Assembly (NCBI GenBank): GCA_002389505.1
Contig: DGPA01000038.1
Coordinates: 7,708 to 71,707, forward strand
Origin: Halieaceae bacterium UBA4452
GTDB lineage: Bacteria > Pseudomonadota > Gammaproteobacteria > Pseudomonadales > Halieaceae
Direction: 5' to 3'
Length of the DNA stretch: 64,000 bases
Each line of letters opens with the position of its first letter. Position 1 is the stretch's first letter. A model generated the notes under the pieces. That model searched no databases, was not told the DNA's origin, and saw nothing but the letters and a program-made list of their open reading frames with translations. The position numbers and the translations under genes are program-made. This document shows positions 8,934-18,400 of the stretch, piece after piece.

Positions 8934-9988
8934 AAGCTATTCTCAGTGTCGTTATCGTCAGCATGAACAATGACTAGGGCTCGTTGCCCATTAGCGACAT
9001 TTTCATTAGGAAATAAAATTCGTTCGCCGCTTTTTGTCACAATGTATTGAAATTCTTTATCTGTCGCGAGAACATCACCCACATTAAAAGGCGTGAAATT
9101 GACCGTATCTGGCGGAAAAAGAAGGCGAAATGCGTCAGTTTCCTTAACGATCTCTGCGGCGACATAAAAGCGTTTTGCCGTTTTTCTCTCAATCGTTAAG
9201 CTTTCATCGCCACTAATCGCAGCTCGCAGTCCGGCAATCACAAGAGCGAACTCGGTCATATCATTACTACCGAAGGGTTTTGCACTACCAAGCTCTAGGG
9301 TAAAACTCGTGGCATCCAAACTATGCGCAGTGAATGCTGAGAATGTAGCGCTGCTTTGCGTCGTCGTTAAAATAGCTTCGATGCCCCACTGCTCCAATAA
9401 CGAGCAGTGATGGCCGATCTCAAGCCGGTCGACAGGGTTTGGCGATAGTGCAAACTGCCTATAGATAGAACCTCTGATAGCCGTATGCAAGTCATAGTGA
9501 ATCTTCTGATGAGCTTCTAAACCAAAAAAATCACGACTATATTGTATTAAAAGCCGGCTTCTACAGCGCTCGGGAGAATCCCCATCTTTGACTGCTAAGG
9601 TGCCATCAAACAAGCGATTCATGTTTTCATCGATTTCTCGTTGCCCGGCTTTAATTGCCTTTGGGTTGGCGATGACAATCAGTAACGCGTGCCTGAGGGC
9701 AACTTCACCTGCCAGAATGTCAGTTACTAATTGATCTATCATTTCAATGGGCGCCGTTTCATTGCCATGAACCCCAACCGACAATAAAATGGAATGGTTG
9801 CGTGCACCTCCCTCAGGCTGAAAATATAGAACGCCATTATCCCAGAGTTCTACCACCACATTGTCGTTTATGGTCAGGCTAGGCTTCCCCAAAATGAGAG
9901 GCTCGTCTAAGGTAAATTGTACAAAGCTTCGACCGCCAAACAGCTCTTCCTGAAAACGGTTCATCCGGCTAAACCTGCTGAAACTCAT
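8930..9988 (-). CDS. astE: Succinylglutamate desuccinylase (AstE/AspA family)
   Basis: 352 residues of the zinc carboxypeptidase-like AstE/AspA family. Zinc ligands are visible in SVGVHGNETAP (His and Glu near residues 74-77) and HYDLHTAIRGS (His near 165); the catalytic glutamate is probably in FTLELGS near 230. It hydrolyses N-succinylglutamate to glutamate and succinate, the last AST step. The start overlaps astB by 20 bp and the stop overlaps argC by 4 bp. Homologues also include aspartoacylases and acetylcitrulline deacetylases, but the astA and astB neighbours make the AST role much the most likely. Confidence 0.88.
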   Translation of the reverse strand: MSFSRFSRMNRFQEELFGGRSFVQFTLDEPLILGKPSLTINDNVVVELWDNGVLYFQPEGGARNHSILLSVGVHGNETAPIEMIDQLVTDILAGEVALRHALLIVIANPKAIKAGQREIDENMNRLFDGTLAVKDGDSPERCRSRLLIQYSRDFFGLEAHQKIHYDLHTAIRGSIYRQFALSPNPVDRLEIGHHCSLLEQWGIEAILTTTQSSATFSAFTAHSLDATSFTLELGSAKPFGSNDMTEFALVIAGLRAAISGDESLTIERKTAKRFYVAAEIVKETDAFRLLFPPDTVNFTPFNVGDVLATDKEFQYIVTKSGERILFPNENVANGQRALVIVHADDNDTENSL

Positions 9989-11312
9989 AGAAACTTCCCA
10001 GTCCCATAATTTGAGTTAGCTCATCCAAGGCCGTCCTGCTCTCAGAAAGTAAACTGGGGTCTGACAAATCCGTGCTGCTCAGCCTCTCCCGGTAATGCTT
10101 CTCAAGCCAATGGTTTAGTGTGGAAAATAGCTCCTCAGTCAATACAAAGGCGGGGTTCACCTGTGCCAACTCATCCTCATTTAAAACCACTCGGAGGCGC
10201 AAGCAAGCAGGGCCGCCGCCGTTGCGCATACTTTGGCGTACATCGACAAATTCAAGATGCTTGATCGGTGTATCCTGTGTAATAAGGTCAAGCAGATAGG
10301 CATGCACGCGTTGATTTTCTTGGCTTTCCATCGGCAGTATTAGAGTCATGTCTTCAGACCCTGGTAAATTGACCAGTTGCGAATTAAACAGGTATGACTT
10401 GATCGCATCAGCTAACGATACGAGCCGCTCGGGCGCCTCGATGAAATGAACGGGCTGATCGCCAAAAGCTGAGGCAACCTCGTGAAATAATCTAGACTTA
10501 TCGGCAAATGCCAGCTCATGCATAAACAAGACATTTTTATTACTTACGCTGACCACATCATTATGGAATCCCCCGGCGTCGATTACCGCTGCGCTTTGAC
10601 AGCCCATCACCACTTTTCCGGATCTTAACCTGTGTTTACGTGCGATCGCCCTCGAGGCTTCTAAAGACTGCCGCGCAGGGAAGTGAGTATTGCCTTGGGA
10701 TTCACCAAAATCATGTTTTCCGTAGACAAATAGCTCAACGCCCTGTTCACCATAATCCCTGCAGAGTCGATTGTGATTGGCTGCGCCCTCATCGCCAAAA
10801 TGGGCCCCGCCCGACAGCGCGTGATGGTGACAAAAATATCGATCATTGGTAAAAATTGTCTCTAATATTTTACCGGTCATTTTGTACTCTATGGATCGAT
10901 GAAACATGCTTATCAAGTTCGCTGGCGTAAAGTGAACACGACCATCTTCAGTGTCACTACTGGGTGAAACTGTGGCGGCATTAGCGGCCCACATCGACGA
11001 CGCTGAATAACTCATAGCGAGCAAGTTGGGCGCGGTTGCCCCGACTTTTTCTATCACCGCCTCATCAGTGCCATAAAACCCTAATTTCCTCAGTGTAGGA
11101 ATATGTGGCCGTTCCTGAGGTATTAAAATGCCCTGCTTTAATCCAAGGTTATGTAGCCGCATCATTTTGGCTAGACCTTCTTTGGCCGCCTGTCGAGGTT
11201 GCGATACCAGCTTGGTATTATTGGTTGAGGCCAAATTACCCTCTGACAGTCCGGCATAGTTATGAGTACTACCTATGAGGCCATCGAAGTTCATCTCAAC
11301 TGTGTGGGACAT
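9969..11312 (-). CDS. astB: N-succinylarginine dihydrolase
   Basis: 447 residues, the full length of AstB. The sequence follows the family closely: NFDGLIGSTHNYAGLS at the start, GDEGAANHNR near 175-184 (catalytic Glu), FHNDV near 250 (His) and GGGPACLRLRVVL near 365-377 with the catalytic cysteine. It converts N2-succinylarginine to N2-succinylornithine, two ammonia and CO2. I use ATG 11312, preceded by TAGGAAATTGACC, not the TTG two codons earlier. It is 47 bp after astA and overlaps astE. This is the most diagnostic gene for the AST pathway in the operon. Confidence 0.95.
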   Translation of the reverse strand: MSHTVEMNFDGLIGSTHNYAGLSEGNLASTNNTKLVSQPRQAAKEGLAKMMRLHNLGLKQGILIPQERPHIPTLRKLGFYGTDEAVIEKVGATAPNLLAMSYSASSMWAANAATVSPSSDTEDGRVHFTPANLISMFHRSIEYKMTGKILETIFTNDRYFCHHHALSGGAHFGDEGAANHNRLCRDYGEQGVELFVYGKHDFGESQGNTHFPARQSLEASRAIARKHRLRSGKVVMGCQSAAVIDAGGFHNDVVSVSNKNVLFMHELAFADKSRLFHEVASAFGDQPVHFIEAPERLVSLADAIKSYLFNSQLVNLPGSEDMTLILPMESQENQRVHAYLLDLITQDTPIKHLEFVDVRQSMRNGGGPACLRLRVVLNEDELAQVNPAFVLTEELFSTLNHWLEKHYRERLSSTDLSDPSLLSESRTALDELTQIMGLGSFYEFQQV

Positions 11313-11359
11313 GGTCAATTTCCTAGTTTTTGATAGCCAACGTAGCGACTCAAATAACG

Positions 11360-12376
11360 CTATAGCTCTGCGTACCTAACGACGTCATCGATTGATAAGT
11401 TAAGGGCGCTGAGTGTCTGGGCAGGCAGCAAAATATTGTTGTCATTGTCGATGCTAAGGCTGCTAATACACGCTGAGAAAGACGCAACATTGCCGCCACT
11501 GACAATGTATTGCTTGCTATCACATTTAACTGCCTGACCGACGATAGTGCCAACAGCGCTAGCAGTAATTGTTGCAAGTTGATCTATAAAGGTGTCCACG
11601 CTGGGTGCGCCATCAAAAATATCTATCTGTCCACGCCACTGGAAGCCCTCTTTCTCCAGCATCGCCAAGGCCGCCTTGCCTTGGTCATTGGGTCTTCCAA
11701 TCACTTGCTGTGCCTCTGGAGACAGCAAGTTGACGTAAATAGGCTGCGTTGGCATCAAATCGGCGATAAATTGATTGCCGTTGACTGCACCAAATAAGTC
11801 AGCCGAACTAAAATCCATATCAAAAAAATGCTTACCTATAGCCTCCCAAAATGGCGATCGGCCTTGCTCATCAAAATAGCCGCGCAGATCAGCCATGACC
11901 TGCGCGGGGAAACGCTCTCTAAATTCAGCCATAAATAAATACCGACTGCGAGACAGTAATTTACCGTTGCCACTGCGACGATAGGACTCATCTAAAAATA
12001 AGGTTGCTACTTCGGCAAAGCCTTCAAAATGATTCGACAGGTTAAGCGTTTCAACAGTCACTTTTTTATTCAAAGCCTGACTGCTATGGGTCACCTTATT
12101 TAGCTTGTAGGAATAAAATCGGTCATCTTCACCCAGCCGGGCAATAATCCCAGCGGTACCCACCAGCCGTCGGGCATCGGTATCCTCCATAACGAGTAGG
12201 TAGTTCTCGCGCCCTGGTCCAGTGACATTCTCAGACAAGCTAGCCATTGCTTTAGCAATTTTTTTGCTCAATGTGGGCAGGTCGGGGGGTAACGTTGTCA
12301 TACCTGGGTACGCGGCCTTAGCTAGCCGCAGTAAGCCATCAATGTCGTCTTCTCTAACCTGTCTTACAATAATCAT
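11360..12376 (-). CDS. astA: Arginine N-succinyltransferase
   Basis: 338 residues, GNAT-fold AstA family. Family blocks are easy to see: RQVREDDIDGLLRLA at the start, CoA-binding RRSGNGKLLSRSRYLF near 137-152, GRSPFWEAIGKHFF near 171-184, FIADLMPTQPIY near 206-217, and LEKEGFQWRGQIDIFDGAP near 245-263. It succinylates the alpha-amino group of arginine using succinyl-CoA, the committed AST step. Only one subunit is present, not the AruF/AruG pair of Pseudomonas. It lies 51 bp downstream of the aminotransferase gene; the start has only a weak GGG-type ribosome site. Confidence 0.95.
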   Translation of the reverse strand: MIIVRQVREDDIDGLLRLAKAAYPGMTTLPPDLPTLSKKIAKAMASLSENVTGPGRENYLLVMEDTDARRLVGTAGIIARLGEDDRFYSYKLNKVTHSSQALNKKVTVETLNLSNHFEGFAEVATLFLDESYRRSGNGKLLSRSRYLFMAEFRERFPAQVMADLRGYFDEQGRSPFWEAIGKHFFDMDFSSADLFGAVNGNQFIADLMPTQPIYVNLLSPEAQQVIGRPNDQGKAALAMLEKEGFQWRGQIDIFDGAPSVDTFIDQLATITASAVGTIVGQAVKCDSKQYIVSGGNVASFSACISSLSIDNDNNILLPAQTLSALNLSIDDVVRYAEL

Positions 12377-12427
12377 ATTTGACTACCCAAAAGTAGTGTT
12401 GACGTTAACCTAACCAAGTAAGTAGGC

Positions 12428-13792
12428 CTACAATACCTCTGACATCACGCTACGCACTGATGCATCAAATATATTGACGATGTTATCAATATCGTCAGTT
12501 GTGCAAATTAGAGGTGGCGAAAATGCCATTGAATCCAATGAGGGCAATGGACGAGAGATAAGTCCGTTTTCGTAACACTTTTGAGCCACTTTGGCAGAAA
12601 TTTTTACTTCTTTACCAAAAAATGTTTTGTCCGCCTTGTCCTTTACCAACTGTACTGCAGCAATCATGCCTTCACCACGCACCTGCGCGACAAAGCAATC
12701 ATGGGAGAACCGACTTTTCAACTGCTCTTGAAAATAAGCACCCACAGCAGCAGCATTATCAACCAAACGTTCTCTTTCGATAATATCTAGATTAGCCATT
12801 GCCACTGCGGCACCAATGGGATGCCCTGCATAGGTATAGCCGTGAGCAAAGTTGCCGTATTTGACCGAACCTTCCTTTACTAATTCCCAAATCTCCTCCG
12901 AAACGAAAGATGCCGAGTAAGGAAAATAGCCGCTGGTCAGCGCTTTTGCAGTAGTCATCATATCGGGTTTTAAGTCATACATTTCGCTTCCAAACCAAGT
13001 CCCTAAACGGCCATAGCCACACACCACCTCATCAACGATAAACATAACATCGTAACGTTTTAGTACTTTCTGAATGGCCGAAAAGTAACCCTCAGGAGGC
13101 GGAACAACGCCGCCAGCACCCAGTACCGGCTCGGCGATAAATGCCGCCACCGTATCTGCACCCTCGGCTAGAATCATTTCTTCTAGCTGTTGCGCTCGGC
13201 GTGAAGAAAACTCCAGTTCTGTCTCCCCCTCTAGACCGTGACGAAAAAAGTCCGGCGACTCGGTGTGTAGCACATTGTTCATTGGTAAATCGAAAGCGGT
13301 ATGAAATGAGGGCAATCCCGTTAGGCTCGCGGTGGCAACTGAGGTACCGTGGTAGGCCTGCCAGCGAGAAATGATTTTTTTCTTCTGGGGCCTATTGCGA
13401 ATATTGTTGATGTACCAAACGATTTTCATCAGACTGTCATTACCGTCGGATCCACCGCTACCGAAGAATACTTTAGACATGTCACTCGGCACTTTTTCCA
13501 ACAAGCGTTCAGCCAACTCAATCTGCCCTCCGTTCGACATGCCAGAAAACGTATGATAGTAGCTAAGCTCTAACGCAGCTTTTTGCATGGCTTCTGCTAT
13601 CTCTTCTCGGCCATAACCAACATTCACGCACCATAAGCCTGCCACTGCATCAAGCAGCTGTTTGCCTGAATTGTCCCGCAGGTAAATCCCTTTACCCGAC
13701 TCAATAATTCTAGATCCAGTGCGCGCAAAATCATCGGCATTGGTTGCGGGATGTAAAATGGTGCTCGCGTCAATGGCGTTTAGTGTTTTCAT
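12428..13792 (-). CDS. Class III (omega) aminotransferase, first gene of the ast-like operon
   Basis: 454 residues of the class III PLP aminotransferase family. Visible are FGSGGSDGNDS near residue 109, YHGTSVATASLTG near 147, DEVVCGYGRLG near 255 (PLP aspartate), the lysine in TAKALTSGYFPYSA near 285 and HGYTYAGHP near 316. Length and motifs match omega-amino-acid/putrescine:pyruvate aminotransferases, not the roughly 405-residue AstC/ArgD type. Its place ahead of astA suggests it performs the AstC step (succinylornithine to succinylglutamate semialdehyde), but a polyamine or beta-alanine substrate is equally possible. It is clearly homologous to the aminotransferase at 27007-28350. AGGTGAG precedes the ATG. 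Confidence 0.85.
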   Translation of the reverse strand: MKTLNAIDASTILHPATNADDFARTGSRIIESGKGIYLRDNSGKQLLDAVAGLWCVNVGYGREEIAEAMQKAALELSYYHTFSGMSNGGQIELAERLLEKVPSDMSKVFFGSGGSDGNDSLMKIVWYINNIRNRPQKKKIISRWQAYHGTSVATASLTGLPSFHTAFDLPMNNVLHTESPDFFRHGLEGETELEFSSRRAQQLEEMILAEGADTVAAFIAEPVLGAGGVVPPPEGYFSAIQKVLKRYDVMFIVDEVVCGYGRLGTWFGSEMYDLKPDMMTTAKALTSGYFPYSASFVSEEIWELVKEGSVKYGNFAHGYTYAGHPIGAAVAMANLDIIERERLVDNAAAVGAYFQEQLKSRFSHDCFVAQVRGEGMIAAVQLVKDKADKTFFGKEVKISAKVAQKCYENGLISRPLPSLDSMAFSPPLICTTDDIDNIVNIFDASVRSVMSEVL

Positions 13793-13915
13793 TTCATCTC
13801 ACCTATTGCTTCTCGTGAAAGCCGCTCATGAGTAAGGCGTAGCCCCAGCTTCCCTGATGGACTGTTAAGTACAGCTAAGGGTAGAACGACAAGCTATCAA
13901 ACGATATAGCAATAA

Positions 13916-13955
13916 TTTATATAAAATGTAACAATATTTATCAAATTGATATAAT
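13916..13955. promoter_or_regulatory. Overlapping divergent promoters on a palindrome between the ast operon and its regulator
   Basis: An A+T-rich stretch of about 100 bp separates the operon from the Lrp-type gene. On the minus strand TTGATA (13944-13939), exactly 17 nt, then TATAAA (13921-13916) forms a good sigma-70 promoter for the operon. On the plus strand TGATATAAT (13947-13955) is an extended -10 for the regulator. Both sit on the inverted repeat TATCAA-A-TTGATA (13939-13951). A protein bound there would contact both promoters, which fits an autoregulating Lrp/AsnC regulator. Sequence matches are seen; binding is inferred. Confidence 0.65.
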
Positions 13956-14020
13956 TTCATGTCATTTTGTTAAACAACTACTGCTACTGACCATCGAATA
14001 ACACAGTGAGGGGCGAAACC

Positions 14021-14464
14021 ATGGAAAAGCCTACCCGCGGAGTCAGCTACGATTCTCTCGACCGCGATCTCATCTCACTGCTCCGCACAGATGCTAGGGC
14101 ATCTATTTCAACATTGGCTGAGCGTTTAAAAGTCTCTCGTGGCACGGTACAAAATCGCCTAGACAGACTGCTCGCAACTAAAGCAATTATTGGTTTTACC
14201 ATAAGAGCCAGTGCCAGCATTGATGACGGGGCTATTCGCGCGATTATGTTGATTGAAGTGACCGGCAAATCGACTTCTACAATTATCAGCAAGCTACGTG
14301 GACTGCCCGAATTACAAAAAGTACACACCACTAACGGGGCATGGGATTTAGTAGCTGAAATTCAATCGTCGAGCTTAGCGGAATTTGACCAGGTATTGAG
14401 AGAAGTACGTTTAATCGATGGTATCGCCAACAGCGAGACCAGTATCTTGCTCAGTACAGTGTAA
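14021..14464 (+). CDS. Lrp/AsnC family transcriptional regulator
   Basis: 147 residues. The N-terminal helix-turn-helix (LDRDLISLLRTDARASISTL, then LAERLKVSRGTVQNRLDRL) is classic AsnC-type, followed by a RAM/AsnC ligand-binding domain with the LPELQKVHTTNGAWDLVAEI strand pattern. I start it at ATG 14021, where GAGGGG lies 7 nt upstream, not at the ATG 15 nt earlier. These proteins sense amino acids as octamers and usually repress themselves. It is divergent from the ast-like operon and most likely controls it, probably with arginine or ornithine as effector; the effector is inference. Confidence 0.88.
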   Translation: MEKPTRGVSYDSLDRDLISLLRTDARASISTLAERLKVSRGTVQNRLDRLLATKAIIGFTIRASASIDDGAIRAIMLIEVTGKSTSTIISKLRGLPELQKVHTTNGAWDLVAEIQSSSLAEFDQVLREVRLIDGIANSETSILLSTV

Positions 14465-14539
14465 TAGCGAATCATTGGGCTGAGCCAACACCAGCAGTGC
14501 CTATCAGAACGTGCTTCGCGCCGCTGTCAGTCAGCCAAT

Positions 14540-14565
14540 AAAAAGGGCCAGCAGTGTGCTAGCCC
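14540..14565 (-). terminator. Intrinsic terminator of the coiled-coil gene
   Basis: Read on the minus strand, a 9-bp stem with one mismatch (arms 14565-14557 and 14553-14545, loop of 3) is followed by a T run (A run 14540-14544 on the plus strand). It lies 40 bp beyond the stop at 14605 and may also separate this gene from the convergent regulator. Confidence 0.6.
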
Positions 14566-14604
14566 TCTCAAACTTCAGGCATGACTGCTCCTCAGCAGTG
14601 CTAC

Positions 14605-15195
14605 CTAAGCCGCTTTCTCATCTGCGTTCACACCGCCATCAGCATCCGCTTCTTCAGCTGTAGTATCGGCCACTGCTTCAATTTCCGATAACTTAGCTGT
14701 CATTTCTTTCAGCTCTCGCTCCAGCTCAGCCTTGTCGTTACGGGCTTCCTTCAGCGACTTCTGTAGCAGATCGGCCGCCTGAGTTTTTTCGGCCAGCTTC
14801 TTTTTACCTGCATCCAAGTTTTTCTTCATCCGGATGGGATCAAACTTGGTCAGCTCTTTGATTTGCTCGCGCTCGCTGGCTAGATCTTTCTGTAGATCCT
14901 TAATGCGCTGTTTGAGCGTCGTGATTTCAGCCGTCAGGTTGTCACTGCGGTTGTGTAGTTCTTGATTGCGCCGCTCGATTTTCTGATTGGCCGCGGCTTT
15001 GCTGGACAGCTCTTGGATTGTTTCCAGCTGCTGCTTGATGGTGCCTTGCAACGTCGCTACTTTTTCCAGCGTGTAGGCGAGTTCTTTCTTGGCGTGCGCA
15101 GTCTCGGAGGTTGCGCTGTCAATTTTCCCCTGATATTCGGCGCGCAAACTCTCTTCGAGCTCAATGATTTTTTCAAGTTTGTTGATAGTCAGCAT
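14605..15195 (-). CDS. Coiled-coil protein of unknown function
   Basis: 196 residues, almost entirely predicted coiled coil: heptads from about residue 5 to 175, rich in E, K, Q and L (IIELEESLRAEY, TLKQRIKDLQKDLASE, ELERELKEMTAKLSEIE). The C-terminal 20 residues are acidic and A/D/E-rich and probably disordered. No signal peptide or membrane helix is seen, so it should be cytoplasmic. AGAGAG precedes the ATG. It follows the ABC/M1 genes on the same strand after a 222-bp gap and has its own terminator. I do not recognise a family; a structural or scaffold role is all that can be suggested. Confidence 0.7.
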   Translation of the reverse strand: MLTINKLEKIIELEESLRAEYQGKIDSATSETAHAKKELAYTLEKVATLQGTIKQQLETIQELSSKAAANQKIERRNQELHNRSDNLTAEITTLKQRIKDLQKDLASEREQIKELTKFDPIRMKKNLDAGKKKLAEKTQAADLLQKSLKEARNDKAELERELKEMTAKLSEIEAVADTTAEEADADGGVNADEKAA

Positions 15196-15417
15196 GTTGT
15201 CTCTCTAGCCTTTGGGTCTTGGAAGGTAAGTCGCCCTACTTTGGGCGCAGCATTATCGCTTACCCATTGGATAGTGTCCATCGGGAGTTTGATCAACATT
15301 TAAGCATTTGCCGGGCAAAGGTCTACCCTAGGCCAGCAGCTATGCTTTGCGTCGATCTGGCATATCTTCGCACTGCGTCTCACAGATCCTTACAGATTTT
15401 GAATCAATTCACCCTCT

Positions 15418-18400
15418 TTAATCTACCTGGACTTCGATAATGTTGTCGTCTCCTTTACGATCAACGAACTTACTGTATGGATCAATACCCACAAACAAGG
15501 GTCGTTCTTTGGTAACAATGGTCAACGTTTGCTGTCCGGACTTTACTGGCCTCAATTCCAAAAACAGAACGTTTTCAGGCTGTAGAGCCTCGTAGTCCGG
15601 CCGCTTAGTAAAGGCACCTACATCAACAAAATTATCAAACTTATCCTCTAGCTCTACACCTTCACCATCAGCGTAGGCTTTTTTTACCGACGCGGTAACG
15701 GTTGTTTCAAAATGACCACTAGCCAACGAATGAGTAGTTGCGTCTATCACCTTAAAATCATATAGCGTGATTTTCTCTAATAGGTCACCCACCAATCGGC
15801 GTTCTGCATCATTGCGCGTCAAGCTTTTGAAGCCAGACACTAAATCCGAAGCACTGGCGTAAGGTTGGCTTTTAAATCGGTATTGCGCTAACAACTCAGC
15901 GAGCATCTGATTAACTCGCAACTCTCCCAGCCGATCCTGTAGCAGGTACATCACAACTGCCCCCTTGCGGTAGTGGATATAACCCTGATTTTCCACCCGG
16001 TTGAGCGGTAGCTCTTCAATCACCTCACTCCCCCGCGATGATAAATAGGAATCTAATTCGTACTTCAGAAATCGACGTATCTGCTCCTCGCCGTAAAGCT
16101 GCTTCATCACCATTAATGCCGAGTACTGAGCCATCGTCTCCACCAATAACGTCCCGCCTTGCATATAGGCACTGACCAGCTGATGGGCCCAATATTGATG
16201 CGCATACTCATGCGCGGTCACATAAGTCACATAGTCAATGTCATTTTCATCCGCAGCGTTGGCAATAAAGCCAATTCGCTCGGAGTAAGGTACCGTCCCA
16301 GCAAAAGCTTGAGCAAACGAAGCATAGCCCGGGAACTCTATAATTCGAGCATAATCAAACTGATATGGGCCAAAATTCTGCTGGAAATAGTCTAGCGAAA
16401 CTGCCATTGCATCCAACATTCGTTGGGCATTTAAGTCATGTGTGGGGTGATGATAAACTTCAAGGCTGACGCCATCATGCTGCTTTGCTGTCAATTCGTA
16501 ATTAGCTGACTGAATAGAAAAGACGCCTAATATGGGGTTGGTAGACTCGAATCGCCTGATACGTCGATCTTCATCCACCCCTTCAAAGGTCAGCCGTCCA
16601 GGTGCAATGGGGGTTTGATTCACGCTCGTTGTCACCGTAATGTCTGACATCACCCAGTCCGCATTACCCACATAATTGCGCTCACGAGCGCCTTCATCTT
16701 CTAGCTTTGGCATACGCAGCTCGGCCGGTAGGTCATACTTACGGCGCGTTGTCCGATTCTGCAGTAATACGGAGCGATCAAACCCCAGTTGAGGGGAAAA
16801 TTCAGCATTGCTCAGAAACGTTCCATTGTTAACTAATCGTGAATCCTCTGCTGCTGTCGAAAATGCCTTGTGAGTACGCTCGGAGCGGAAGGAGATTGTT
16901 AACTCTTCTTCAGGAAGCATGGCTTGTGCCAGCGTAAAAATTTGATACCCATAGTCTTCGGACTCATCAACCCTGAGCACACTGCCCGGAACGTTGATTT
17001 CCAGCATCTTTGTATAGGTATCTTGAAATACGAGATGTAACTCTGCGATCGGTGAACTCGTATCATTAACCAAGCGATAGGTTCCTGCAAAGCGGGCCCT
17101 GCCATTTTCAGGATATAAATCTACCCGTAGATCAATATTTTTGATCGAAGGTTGCTTGACACTCTCATACTGAAGAAATAATTTCTCATAAGTGGCAAGC
17201 CTCTCCTCCCGCTCGTCGCTGGTAACGTAGTCGTTAATTATATTCATCTGATAAAACAACCACGCGCCCGATACGCCTGAAATCAATAAACCCGCCAGCC
17301 CAACGACGGCGAGTTTACCTGTCAATCTTGAAGGCATGCGCCGCAGCTGCGATGACATAGAAATACCGACCCCACGCCGCCAAAATAGGTAAGACAAGAC
17401 GGCGAGCAGTAGACACACTCCACCCCAATAAAGCCGTAGCCACCAGGATTTATCGCCACCCACTTCCGCACCATTCATATCTGAAATAGAAACGAATCCG
17501 GTATCGCCAAAGTTGTACAGCGGATGTTCAAATCCCACAGAAACAAGCGTGATCGAACCTACAAGATAGATTGTCATCAAACCCCAGCCTACATATTTGG
17601 AGCTGCTTATTGATTGGAGAAACACGGCTAGAATAGCAATCATCAACATATCTACCGAGTTCGGAAGTACAAACCAAAGAAAATATTTATCCAGCTCTAT
17701 GACGAAATAGCCACGGAAAAACTGAACCACTATTGCAGCCAGAGCAGCAATACACAGGGTGGCGATCAACACTGCGGTAACCGCAATTACCTTTGGAATG
17801 AAGTAAGCCCAATTGGGTAATGCGGTTGAATCAATAATCTCGTTCATTCCACGCTCGCGATCTCGCCAAACGAGTTCGCCAGCAAAATAGATCGCAATGA
17901 TAATGGGGATTATCCCAAAGGAGCCCAATAACGGCAGGATCAAAGCAAAGGTCATTGGCACCGAAGGAGTACCGTAGAGCTCATTGGCGAACCACAGGGC
18001 GCCACCTGAATTGGTCAGTCCTAGCAAAAGCAGTACGAAGAATGCTGGACTGCGGAAGATCAAACTGATCTCAAGTCGTGTCCGGGCAACCAAACGAGGC
18101 CAGGCCGCGGCCGATTGAGTTGGGTTGGGGAGTTTGTCGACCACACTCGGACCGGTATGCAGTTCCTTCACTCTCTCAGCGGATGCCTTACGCAAATTGC
18201 GCACGGATGGGCTCTTCTCGGTAAAAGAATAACGCCAAAAGGCCACGGACAGCGCTACAAGGGAGAGAGCAATCACCAACAAACGGTTGGACGCGAGCGT
18301 TCCCTGTAGAGCGACTAACATATTGTTACTTTCTTCGGCACTCCAGTAGCGGGTGGCTTCACCAAAAGCACCCAAACCAAAGGGTTCAAATAGCGCGATC

